From IMG/VR virus record IMGVR_UViG_3300046012_000230, positions 1 through 33,219 of that record: a DNA stretch of 33,219 bases; one strand, 5' to 3'. Shown here one piece after another: positions 7,758 to 13,710 of the stretch; the first letter of the stretch is position 1, and every line of letters starts with the position of its first letter. The position numbers and the translations under genes are program-made. Under the pieces are notes generated by a model. That model made no database searches and was not told where the DNA came from. It saw only the letters and a list, made by a program, of their open reading frames with translations. Source of the DNA: a virus.

Positions 7758-8549
7758 TCAGCTCCTCCCGGTCGGCACGGCCACGTCGCCGTGGAGCTTC
7801 AGCAGCTGGTCCAGGTGCGTGAAGCGCAGGTACGCCTTCCCGTGCACGCCCCAGCCGTCGCCCCAGCTGTTCGTCAGCTCGACCGCCTGCCGCTCGAAGT
7901 CCACGCCGGTCGCCTCGATCTGGTGCCCGCCGGCCAGGCCGGTGAAGGGCTGGACGATCAGGTACCCGGCGTGGTCCACCGAGAACATGGAGTTGAACCA
8001 GGGCAGCCCGAGGGAGATCGGGGAGACCTGGAGCAGGCGCTTCACGGTGGCGAGCGAGAAGGCCCAGCGATAGCCCGGGATCAGACCGTCCGCGCGGAGC
8101 TGTTTCATGCTCCACAGGCCGGTGCTTCCGGTGTCGTCGGGCGGGTACTGCCCGGGGATCTGGCGGTCGTCCAGCGCGGTCTCCCGCGAGTAGAACGCCA
8201 GGGCGTCGGCCGTGGTGAACAGCTTCGAGCCCACGAAGGGCTCGGTGTTCATCAGCCCGAGCGCGGCCATGCCGGTGCACGCGCCCACGCTGCCCTGGTC
8301 GAAGATCTGGCCGTACCGCTGGTGATAGGTGGTTCGCTCGGTGGTGACGTGCTCGACCAGTGCGGCCGCGTCGTACTCCAGCGAGCGGTTGTCGTGGAGC
8401 ACGTGGCGCCCGAGCCCGGGGCCTTGCTCCAGCCGGTGGAAATACTGACCGGTGACCGATGGGACTCCTAGGTCAAAGTCCCCGGTGTCCGGCTGGCGCG
8501 GCGGGCCGTCGGCCACCCCGTCGCCGTTCTCGTCAAAGTGGTTGCCCAT
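7758..8549 (-). CDS. Papain-like (C1 family) cysteine protease
   Basis: The 263-residue protein has the full papain signature: QGSVGAC (oxyanion-hole Gln85, nucleophile Cys91), AGGHQIEATG (His209) and LTNSWGDGWGVHGKAY (Asn227 plus the conserved Gly/Trp pattern). There is no obvious signal peptide or propeptide; the first 30 residues are acidic and polar. ATG at 8549 has GGAGGT seven nt upstream. The gene begins the lysis cassette, directly before endolysin and holin. It may cut peptide cross-links or host surface proteins at lysis, or act on virion proteins. Activity is well supported by motifs; substrate is unknown. Confidence 0.88.
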   Translation of the reverse strand: MGNHFDENGDGVADGPPRQPDTGDFDLGVPSVTGQYFHRLEQGPGLGRHVLHDNRSLEYDAAALVEHVTTERTTYHQRYGQIFDQGSVGACTGMAALGLMNTEPFVGSKLFTTADALAFYSRETALDDRQIPGQYPPDDTGSTGLWSMKQLRADGLIPGYRWAFSLATVKRLLQVSPISLGLPWFNSMFSVDHAGYLIVQPFTGLAGGHQIEATGVDFERQAVELTNSWGDGWGVHGKAYLRFTHLDQLLKLHGDVAVPTGRS

Positions 8550-8579
8550 GTGGCTTACCTCCGAGGGGCAGCCTACGCG

Positions 8580-8606
8580 ACTCACCCCCCGAACTGGGGG
8601 GTGAGT
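8580..8606. promoter_or_regulatory. Palindromic operator/terminator between replication and lysis genes
   Basis: Eleven-bp perfect arms (ACTCACCCCCC and complement) flank a 5-bp centre. The 17-bp core C6-AGTTC-G6 (minus strand) has the same C6-N5-G6 form as the promoter spacers at 12956 and 30890. Here the flanks CACTCA and TGAGTC are poor -35 and -10 elements. It lies 8 bp after the helicase stop, so it may be a terminator, an operator without promoter, or both. Confidence 0.65.
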
Positions 8607-8614
8607 GCGTCGCA

Positions 8615-9934
8615 TCAGTGGCCGCCAATGGGGTCCCAGTCCACCGGCACATCGTGGTACTGCTGAAGAGTCAGCTCACCGCATCCCCACGGGAGCAGGC
8701 CCTGGCCGTGCGTCTTGATCAGGTCGATGGGCCAGCTTCGCTCCTCGCGGGCGCCACGCCAGCTCACCACGTCGGCCTTGCGCTCGGGGTCGGCCTTGTC
8801 CCGCCGGAGCCCGAATCCGAACTCCGGCCACCCCAGAAACAGCGAGGACCCGCGCGGCCGCATGAGCCGGTTGCCTTCCGAGTCCTTGGCGTTGCCCGCG
8901 TGCGCCTCCGTGATCACCGCGACGCCGTACCGCTCGCGGAGTTGGTCCAGCTTCGCCGTCAGCTCGCGGGCCGGACCCTCCGCGTTGATGTCCTCGCGGT
9001 GGAGCTTGTACAGCGGGCCGACCGCCAGCACGTGCGGGGCGGTGGCGGAGACGAAGCGCTCCAGCCGGACGAAGTCCCCGCCCTTGAGTAGGTCCATTCC
9101 ACCCGGCGCGAAGTCGATGAACAGACGCTTGTCCCAGGTGATCGGCGGGAGCCCGTTCTGGGCACGGACGTGGTCAACCAGCTGGACGATCCGGCGGTAC
9201 CGACGCTGGCTCTGCTTCGGGCTGTTCTCGCAATCCATGACCGTGACGCGCAGCTCCGGGGAGCCGGTGATCTCCTCCGTGGTGAACGGGTGGATGCCCG
9301 CCGCCACAGCGCACAGGGTCTGGGCCACGAACTCGGACTTCCCGAAGCCTTCGTCCCCGGTGAGGATCAGCCGGTCCATGCGCTCCAGCAGGCCGGGCAC
9401 GATCCAGTCGTACTCCGAGGTCTGGGCGAGCAGGTCCGCCAGCGTCGGCGGGCTCCACTCTGCCGACGGAGCCGCCACCGCCGCGATGTCCGACAGCATG
9501 AGCCGGACGCGCTCGATGGTGGCCGCCACGTCGGCCGGCTCGCCGGTGTCCCAACTCGCGTCCAGGTGCTGGATCTCGCGGGTGAACTCATCGGCCAGGC
9601 GGCGGCGGGCGTACAGCTCACAGATCCGCTCCGCGTACGCGGGCGCGGCGGCCGGGCCAACGTGCTGGCCGTGCTCCACGATCTCGAACAGCTCGACCGC
9701 GTGGATTCGGGACGCCAGCCCCTGGTCCAGGATCGCGGCGTGCACCGTGTTGGCGTCGATCGGGTCGTTCCGGATCAGCAGGTCCCGGATGATCGCGGCG
9801 ATGGCCTGGTGCTTCAGGCCGTAGTACGCCTCCACCGGCACGGAGAGGAAGGCGGCCCCGGCTTCGGCGGGACGGTTGATCATCGCGGCGAGCAGGGCCT
9901 TCTCGATGATCATGTCGTGCGCGTTGCGTGCCAT
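8615..9934 (-). CDS. DnaB-like replicative helicase / RepA-type ATPase
   Basis: The 439-residue protein should unwind DNA at the phage fork. Residues about 5-115 resemble the DnaB N-terminal helical domain (EKALLAAMI..., HQAIAAIIRDL). A RecA-fold ATPase follows with Walker A GDEGFGKS (193-200), a MDCEN element (233-237) and a hydrophobic strand HVLAVGP (Walker B position, about 283). EAHAGNAKDSEGN further on fits the sensor region of AAA_25/RepA-type helicases. The C-terminus lacks a clear arginine-finger motif. It is immediately preceded (1 nt gap) by the winged-helix gene that may load it. Confidence 0.84.
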   Translation of the reverse strand: MARNAHDMIIEKALLAAMINRPAEAGAAFLSVPVEAYYGLKHQAIAAIIRDLLIRNDPIDANTVHAAILDQGLASRIHAVELFEIVEHGQHVGPAAAPAYAERICELYARRRLADEFTREIQHLDASWDTGEPADVAATIERVRLMLSDIAAVAAPSAEWSPPTLADLLAQTSEYDWIVPGLLERMDRLILTGDEGFGKSEFVAQTLCAVAAGIHPFTTEEITGSPELRVTVMDCENSPKQSQRRYRRIVQLVDHVRAQNGLPPITWDKRLFIDFAPGGMDLLKGGDFVRLERFVSATAPHVLAVGPLYKLHREDINAEGPARELTAKLDQLRERYGVAVITEAHAGNAKDSEGNRLMRPRGSSLFLGWPEFGFGLRRDKADPERKADVVSWRGAREERSWPIDLIKTHGQGLLPWGCGELTLQQYHDVPVDWDPIGGH

Positions 9935-9935
9935 G

Positions 9936-10721
9936 TCAGAACTCCAAGCGCTGATTGCCGACGACGCGAGCAGCGTTCGACGGGCGAGCGGGGGCCGGGC
10001 GAGCGGGGGGCTTCGGGCCGCCCCGGAGCGTGTTCGCGAGGCGTTCGGCGGTGAGGGTCCAGTTGTGCTCCGCGATGTAGGCCAGCGCGTCGTCCACGGC
10101 CTTGTCCGGCCAGTCGTGCGTCAGGGCCTGTTTGATGATCTTCGCGAAGGCGGGCACGTTCCCCATCTTCCCCAGCCGCTCGTAATGCTGCCCGGCAAGT
10201 GCGTTGGCCCGCTGGTTGATCGTGAGCGGCTTGGCAGGGGCGTCTTCCTCGCGCTGCTCGGGGACCTCGAAGAGCGCTTCCGACGCGGCAGCGGCGGGGG
10301 TCTGGTCTTCTTGCTTGTTGATCTTCTTGGAATTGGTCTTCTTATGTGTGCCGGTTTCCCGGGCACCGGCTTCACCGTCGCCGGGCGAGCCGTGTACGGA
10401 AAACCCGGATGCGGTTTCACCTGCGGGAACGTCCGAAATCCGGTACTCCACGCCCGTGAACTTGCCGTGCTCGCCGGTCTGCTGCTCGCGGATCAGGTAG
10501 CCCGCGTCCTCCAGCTCCTTGAGCCCCGACTGGACCGCCTCCGCCCCGGCACCCACCTGGGTCGCGATCGAGCGGATGGAGAGCTTCCAGCCCTCCGTGT
10601 GGCTCAGCAGCCAGATCCCGAGCCCGCGAGCCTTCAGGCTCAGCCGGGCGTCACGGATGATCTTGTTCGACACGATGGTGAAGTTGTCGGCAGCCAGCGG
10701 GCCGCGCCGGATCACGCTCAT
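9936..10721 (-). CDS. Winged-helix DNA-binding replication protein
   Basis: A 261-residue protein. Residues about 28-85 form a winged helix (LSLKARGLGIWLLSHTEGW, SIRSIATQVGAGAEAVQSGL, LEDAGYLIREQQ), a pattern known from RepA/DnaD-like phage initiators. A Lys-rich, low-complexity linker follows (about 110-160). The C-terminal third (HDWPDKAVDDALAYIAEHNWTL) is helical, and the tail is Pro/Arg-rich. With the helicase directly downstream, this is probably the origin-binding or helicase-loading protein. ATG at 10721 is preferred over GTG at 10730 because GGGGTG lies at a fair distance. The neighbourhood has no other obvious initiator. Confidence 0.74.
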   Translation of the reverse strand: MSVIRRGPLAADNFTIVSNKIIRDARLSLKARGLGIWLLSHTEGWKLSIRSIATQVGAGAEAVQSGLKELEDAGYLIREQQTGEHGKFTGVEYRISDVPAGETASGFSVHGSPGDGEAGARETGTHKKTNSKKINKQEDQTPAAAASEALFEVPEQREEDAPAKPLTINQRANALAGQHYERLGKMGNVPAFAKIIKQALTHDWPDKAVDDALAYIAEHNWTLTAERLANTLRGGPKPPARPAPARPSNAARVVGNQRLEF

Positions 10722-10762
10722 GCCGAGCACCCCGCCGGGGGGAAAACGTCGGGGGTCGTTGC

Positions 10763-10788
10763 TACAATCACGCGAGAACTCCAGTTCT
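10763..10788 (+). promoter_or_regulatory. Possible plus-strand promoter with dyad at its start site
   Basis: TACAAT at 10763-10768 is a good -10 on the plus strand, and the perfect dyad AGAACTCCAGTTCT (10775-10788) lies where transcription would begin. No convincing -35 is visible. GAAC-N4-GTTC resembles the core of actinobacterial LexA boxes, but such a short match can occur by chance. The transcript would run antisense to the replication-operon leader and into the hairpin at 10850. Confidence 0.3.
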
Positions 10789-10849
10789 GTCGGAGGGACT
10801 GTGAGGGGCTTTAGCTGGGAGCCGTTCGGGCGGACTACCTCAGCACGGA

Positions 10850-10879
10850 GAGCCGGACCCTTGAGCGGGGGTCCGGCTC
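10850..10879. terminator. Hairpin in the replication-operon leader
   Basis: Perfect 11-bp arms GAGCCGGACCC (10850-10860) and complement (10869-10879) enclose an 8-nt loop. No U-tract follows on either strand, as is common for actinobacterial terminators. On the minus strand it lies between a six-codon minigene and the winged-helix gene, an attenuator-like position. On the plus strand it could end a short RNA from 10763. Confidence 0.6.
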
Positions 10880-10886
10880 CTTCGCG

Positions 10887-10907
10887 TTACGGGGGGTGTA
10901 GCGTCAT
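10887..10907 (-). other. Possible six-codon leader minigene (MTLHPP)
   Basis: ATG at 10907 is preceded by GAGGG at a suitable distance and stops with TAA at 10887, just before the hairpin at 10850-10879. It lies in the leader of the replication operon. The tandem proline codons before the stop could stall ribosomes. It is too short for any family evidence. Confidence 0.25.
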
Positions 10908-10971
10908 CGCGCCTGCCCTCTCGTGGCTCGGTGTCCGGGAGGGCGGGCCCGTCCCGGTAGGGCGTCCGCCG

Positions 10972-11002
10972 ATCATAACCCCGTGGTGAGGGGTCAGAAC
11001 AA
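10972..11002 (-). promoter_or_regulatory. Palindromic-spacer promoter for the replication operon
   Basis: TTGTTC (10997-11002) and TATGAT (10972-10977) are 19 bp apart on the minus strand and enclose the inverted repeat ACCCC-N7-GGGGT. It shares GATCATAACCCC (plus strand) with the site at 2811. It overlaps the end of the gene at 10994. No start codon lies 7 nt after the -10, so a leader of about 240 nt is expected before 10721. This is the most degenerate copy. Confidence 0.55.
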
Positions 11003-11554
11003 CTGCTGTGGCCCAAGGGTTTCCGGCTTGGTAGCGGAGGCGCCCTCCGTTCCCAGCAGCTTCTCCGCTGCCGCCTCGCCGGCCAGGGTCAGTTGCCAGC
11101 ACTGCCACCACCGGCCCCGGTGCTCGCGCGTCACGGCCTTCCCGTTGATGACCACTGGAACGACCAGCTGGGCGTCCACCAGCTCGCCGCGCCGGGGTCG
11201 CTCGGTGTTCGGGTCCATCTTGAGCTTCTGCTGGATCTCCCAGTCCGTGAGGTCCCCGAAGCGGTAGATGGCCAGCAGAACCTCCGCGCGCTTCGAGCCC
11301 GGCCGCATGACGCCCAGCGCGGCGGCCCGGCTGGTCGCCAGCGCGTCGTTCCGGACCTTCCCGGCGTGATCGTCCGTGGCGGCACCCACCATGGCATCCC
11401 GGGCATCTGAGAGCCGCTGGATTGCGCAGTCCAGTTCGCGTCGGAGACCGGAGGCGATCTGGGAGAGCGAGCCCTGGTCACGGACCTTGTCCAGGTCGCG
11501 CGCCAGCACCAGCGCGCGCTCCGTGCACGCCAGCGCATCGGTGATATGGCCCAT
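10994..11554 (-). CDS. Hypothetical protein with winged-helix-like C-terminal half
   Basis: The 186-residue protein has an amphipathic helical N-terminal half (DALACTERALVLARDLDKVRDQG...). The segment about 105-180 resembles a winged helix: RAEVLLAIYRFGDLTDWEIQQKL, RRGELVDAQLVV, then the wing-like CWQLTLAGEAAAEKLL. It could be a DNA-binding regulator, but no specific family is recognised. It is the last gene of the five-gene unit starting at 12942. ATG at 11554 follows the previous stop by 2 nt; AAGGGA, within the end of the upstream gene, is the ribosome binding site. The gene ends inside the replication-operon promoter. Confidence 0.68.
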   Translation of the reverse strand: MGHITDALACTERALVLARDLDKVRDQGSLSQIASGLRRELDCAIQRLSDARDAMVGAATDDHAGKVRNDALATSRAAALGVMRPGSKRAEVLLAIYRFGDLTDWEIQQKLKMDPNTERPRRGELVDAQLVVPVVINGKAVTREHRGRWWQCWQLTLAGEAAAEKLLGTEGASATKPETLGPQQLF

Positions 11555-11556
11555 GA

Positions 11557-11817
11557 TCAGTGTCCCTTCACGGGCTTGCGAAGGCCCCAGTCGATGGCGG
11601 CCGCGTAGCCCTTGCCGGTGAAGACCTCGCCGATGATCAGGCCCGCGCGGGAGAGGTCGTGAAAGGCCCGCTGGAGGTTCGGCGCCAGCGGCTGGTTGGT
11701 GGCGTTGCTGATCGCGTCACCCGCCCAGGTGTGGATCTTCTTTTCCAGCACCATGTCCAGCACCATGCGGCGCTCGGGCGTCTCGGACAGGTCGTACGCG
11801 TCGCGGTCGGCGGCCAT
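11557..11817 (-). CDS. Small hypothetical protein
   Basis: An 86-residue protein with helical content (ERRMVLDMVLEKKIHTWAGDAI, NLQRAFHDLSRAGLIIGEVF) and a C-terminal KGYAAAIDWGLRKPVKGH. The pattern helix, turn, LSRAGLI, strand resembles the second half of a winged helix, like its downstream neighbour, but this is only suggestive. Its ATG (11815-11817) overlaps the stop of the 45-residue gene upstream by one base (TGATG), so translation is probably coupled. Confidence 0.65.
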   Translation of the reverse strand: MAADRDAYDLSETPERRMVLDMVLEKKIHTWAGDAISNATNQPLAPNLQRAFHDLSRAGLIIGEVFTGKGYAAAIDWGLRKPVKGH

Positions 11818-11954
11818 CAGTCTTCATCGCCTTCCCGGCGCGCGGGCCGCTTGCGCTCGACGTACGCCCAGGCGATCCCCCAGACCACCAGCACGACCAT
11901 GGCGCACGCGGCCAGAATGCCGATCAGCCACACGAACGCGGTGTTGTCGTCCAT
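11817..11954 (-). CDS. Small single-pass membrane protein
   Basis: A 45-residue protein. Residues about 7-31 are one transmembrane helix (AFVWLIGILAACAMVVLVVW) and the C-terminal tail is strongly charged (ERKRPARREGDED). By the positive-inside rule the tail should be cytoplasmic. ATG at 11954 has an excellent AAGGAG site formed by the last codons of the preceding gene. The function is unknown; small early membrane proteins of phages often act in host takeover or exclusion, but nothing here proves that. Confidence 0.68.
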   Translation of the reverse strand: MDDNTAFVWLIGILAACAMVVLVVWGIAWAYVERKRPARREGDED

Positions 11955-11956
11955 CG

Positions 11957-12658
11957 TCACTTCTCCTTCGGTTGCTCACGCTCGATCTTGAAACCCTTGA
12001 GCACGGTCGTCTTCTTGATCGCCCCGGTGACCGTGCTCGACAGCGAGTCGTTACCGGAGGCGGCCGCCGCTTTCGCCAGCGCGCGGACCTTCGTCACCTG
12101 GGGCTCGAACTTGCCGGTGGCCAGCACGCGACGCACCGCCTCACCGAGCACCCACGACAGCGAGCGGATCGCGTTCTCCCCGTCGCCCTTGAACTCGGAC
12201 TGGAACATCTCCGCCAGCGCGTCGTTCACCTCGCCGTCGGCGAGCATGTTCACCACGGTGCCGCTGATGATCGAGTCCAGGTCGAAGCTGTAGCTGTTCG
12301 CGTGGTCCCGCTTGATCTTGAGGGTGGTGCCGTCGGTGTCCGGCACCGTGGCGTCGTCGTTCGGGACGCCGTCCTGCTCGCCGTACATTGTGGACAGTTC
12401 ATCACCAGCGCGGCCGCGTACTTCCTTGGCGAAGTCGCCGAAGGCGCGGGCGTAGTCGGTGGCGGTCTCTGCCATGGCGCCGTACCGCCGGAGCAGGGCG
12501 TACGCGTCCTCGGGCTTCTCGACCTCCGCCCCGCCGCGCTTCTCGTACTCCTCCGCCTGGACCGCGTCCAGGCCCTCGCGGAGCACGGTCCGCAAGTCCT
12601 TCGTGGTTGGCAGGTGGCGCCCGTCGTGGAGCGCCAGGCCCTTCTCCTGGTCGGGCAT
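11957..12658 (-). CDS. Hypothetical protein, early operon
   Basis: A 233-residue, mostly helical protein with a charged N-terminal half (DLRTVLREGLDAVQAEEYEK, DAYALLRRYGAMAETATDYARAFGDFAKEV) and a Lys/Thr-rich C-terminus. I do not recognise the family. The middle part contains TLKIKRDHANSYSFDLDSIISGTV. It is the second gene of the unit behind the 12950 promoter. The ribosome binding site AAGGAG is built from the last codons of the upstream gene, and its own last codons provide the site for the 45-residue membrane protein. Confidence 0.7.
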   Translation of the reverse strand: MPDQEKGLALHDGRHLPTTKDLRTVLREGLDAVQAEEYEKRGGAEVEKPEDAYALLRRYGAMAETATDYARAFGDFAKEVRGRAGDELSTMYGEQDGVPNDDATVPDTDGTTLKIKRDHANSYSFDLDSIISGTVVNMLADGEVNDALAEMFQSEFKGDGENAIRSLSWVLGEAVRRVLATGKFEPQVTKVRALAKAAAASGNDSLSSTVTGAIKKTTVLKGFKIEREQPKEK

Positions 12659-12660
12659 GA

Positions 12661-12942
12661 TCAGTTCTCCTTGGCGTACTCGATGATGGCGTCTCGACCC
12701 GGGTCAAGCTGGCCATGGTCCACGACGGCGTGGGGTGCGCAGCAGCGGCACGTGTTCAGGAGGTCGGTCCCGCCGTCGTAGGTGGGCACGTAGACGTTGC
12801 ACTCGATCGTGCGGCCTTCGAGTTGGCAGACCGGGCACGCCTCGCCGTGGTTGTCGATGTGATCGGGCCACTCTTCGCGGAAGATCAGGTGCACTTCCGG
12901 GCGGCCGGTGATGCTCCGCTGGAGCGGGCGGTGGGTGGTCAT
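12661..12942 (-). CDS. Small zinc-knuckle protein from a leaderless transcript
   Basis: The 93-residue protein carries CPVC (about 37-40), a further Cys in ECNVY, and CRCC (about 69-72) followed by APH. This set could bind one or two zinc ions. The function is unknown. ATG at 12942 is chosen because it lies exactly 7 nt after the TACGAT -10, so the mRNA should begin at the start codon; no ribosome binding site is present. The longer frame to 12978 would begin upstream of the promoter and cannot be expressed from it. First gene of a five-gene unit. Confidence 0.74.
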   Translation of the reverse strand: MTTHRPLQRSITGRPEVHLIFREEWPDHIDNHGEACPVCQLEGRTIECNVYVPTYDGGTDLLNTCRCCAPHAVVDHGQLDPGRDAIIEYAKEN

Positions 12943-12949
12943 ATTCCGG

Positions 12950-12978
12950 ATCGTACCCCCCATTTTGGGGGGACACAA
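12950..12978 (-). promoter_or_regulatory. Palindromic-spacer promoter, leaderless
   Basis: TTGTGT (12973-12978), a 17-bp spacer that is wholly the inverted repeat C6-AAAAT-G6 (12956-12972), and TACGAT (12950-12955) on the minus strand. Seven nt later comes the ATG at 12942. The spacer is identical to that at 30890-30906. A terminator hairpin abuts the -35. Confidence 0.82.
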
Positions 12979-13014
12979 GTAGACCCCCGGGTGCCGTCAG
13001 TCCCGGGGGTCTAC
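12979..13014. terminator. Hairpin terminator after ssb, abutting the next promoter
   Basis: Perfect 13-bp arms GTAGACCCCCGGG (12979-12991) and complement (13002-13014), 10-nt loop. It is the second of two hairpins after ssb and ends directly beside the -35 at 12973-12978, insulating the two transcription units. Confidence 0.8.
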
Positions 13015-13058
13015 TGCTCGCGTTCACCGACTCGCGCCACGAGACCGGGTCGCGCTCA

Positions 13059-13090
13059 CCGGCGGCAGACCCGCACCTGTCTGCCGCCGG
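13059..13090. terminator. Hairpin terminator after ssb
   Basis: Perfect 12-bp arms CCGGCGGCAGAC (13059-13070) and complement (13079-13090), 8-nt loop, 6 bp after the ssb stop codon. There is no U-tract, which is usual in high-GC actinobacterial systems. Confidence 0.78.
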
Positions 13091-13096
13091 GAGTCA

Positions 13097-13672
13097 TCAG
13101 AAAGGCGGTTCGTCCGCGAAGCCCTGCGGGCCACCCTGGTTCCACCCGCCGCCGCCCTGCGGGGGCTGGCCCCACGGGTCGTCAGCCGGCCGACTGCCGC
13201 CGCCACCCTGCGGACGACCGCCGTACTGGCCGCCCTGCTGCTGGCGTCCCTGGCCGCCGCCGCCCTGGTTCCAGCCGCCGCCCTGACCACCACCGCCGCC
13301 GCCCTGCTGGCGGTCCGCACGCTGGCTCCGCGCCGTGGCGAAGCGGAGGTCCGGCCCGACGGCGTCCACCTCCACCTCCCAGGACACGCCCTTACCGCCG
13401 TCCCGGTTCTCGTACGCGCGGGACTTGATCGTCCCGAGGACCAGCACGCGGTCACCTCGGTTCAGGGACTCCGCGATGTTCTCCGCGAGGGTGCGCCAGG
13501 CGTTGCACCGGTACCAGGTGGTCTCCCCGTCCTCCCAGGCGCCCTCCTGGGTCTTGCGACGCTCCGCCACGCCCACGCTGAAGTTGACGACCGCCGCGCC
13601 GGACGGCGTGAAGCGGAGTTCGGGGTCACCCCCGAGGTTCCCCACGAAGCTGATGTTCGCGTTTCCAGCCAT
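13097..13672 (-). CDS. ssb: Single-stranded DNA-binding protein
   Basis: The 191-residue protein matches bacterial and phage SSB. An OB fold spans about residues 1-112 (ISFVGNLGGDPELRFTPSGAAVVNFSVG, WYRCNAWRTLAENIAESLNRGDRVLVLG, SWEVEVDAVGPDLRFA). A long Gly/Gln-rich linker (about 118-180) follows, and the acidic, hydrophobic tip DEPPF is the kind that docks partner proteins. It coats ssDNA during replication and recombination and should work with the ERF annealing protein in the same operon. ATG at 13672 has GGAGGA upstream. Two terminators follow it. Confidence 0.95.
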   Translation of the reverse strand: MAGNANISFVGNLGGDPELRFTPSGAAVVNFSVGVAERRKTQEGAWEDGETTWYRCNAWRTLAENIAESLNRGDRVLVLGTIKSRAYENRDGGKGVSWEVEVDAVGPDLRFATARSQRADRQQGGGGGGQGGGWNQGGGGQGRQQQGGQYGGRPQGGGGSRPADDPWGQPPQGGGGWNQGGPQGFADEPPF

Positions 13673-13710
13673 GATCTCGTTCCTCCGGTTGTTGATCTAG
13701 AAAGGGCAGG

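Noticed and set aside
6232-8073. Plus-strand open frame of 613 codons across the lysis cassette
   Set aside because: Antisense to endolysin, holin and protease with intact catalytic motifs.
10776-10787. LexA/SOS box (GAAC-N4-GTTC)
   Set aside because: Only eight fixed bases match, so a chance occurrence in 33 kb is likely; kept only as a dyad near a possible promoter.
10801-10885. tRNA-like sequence on the plus strand (GGGGCTTTAGCTGG...)
   Set aside because: No cloverleaf can be formed and no T-arm GTTCGAATCC-like element is present; the region is better explained by a hairpin.
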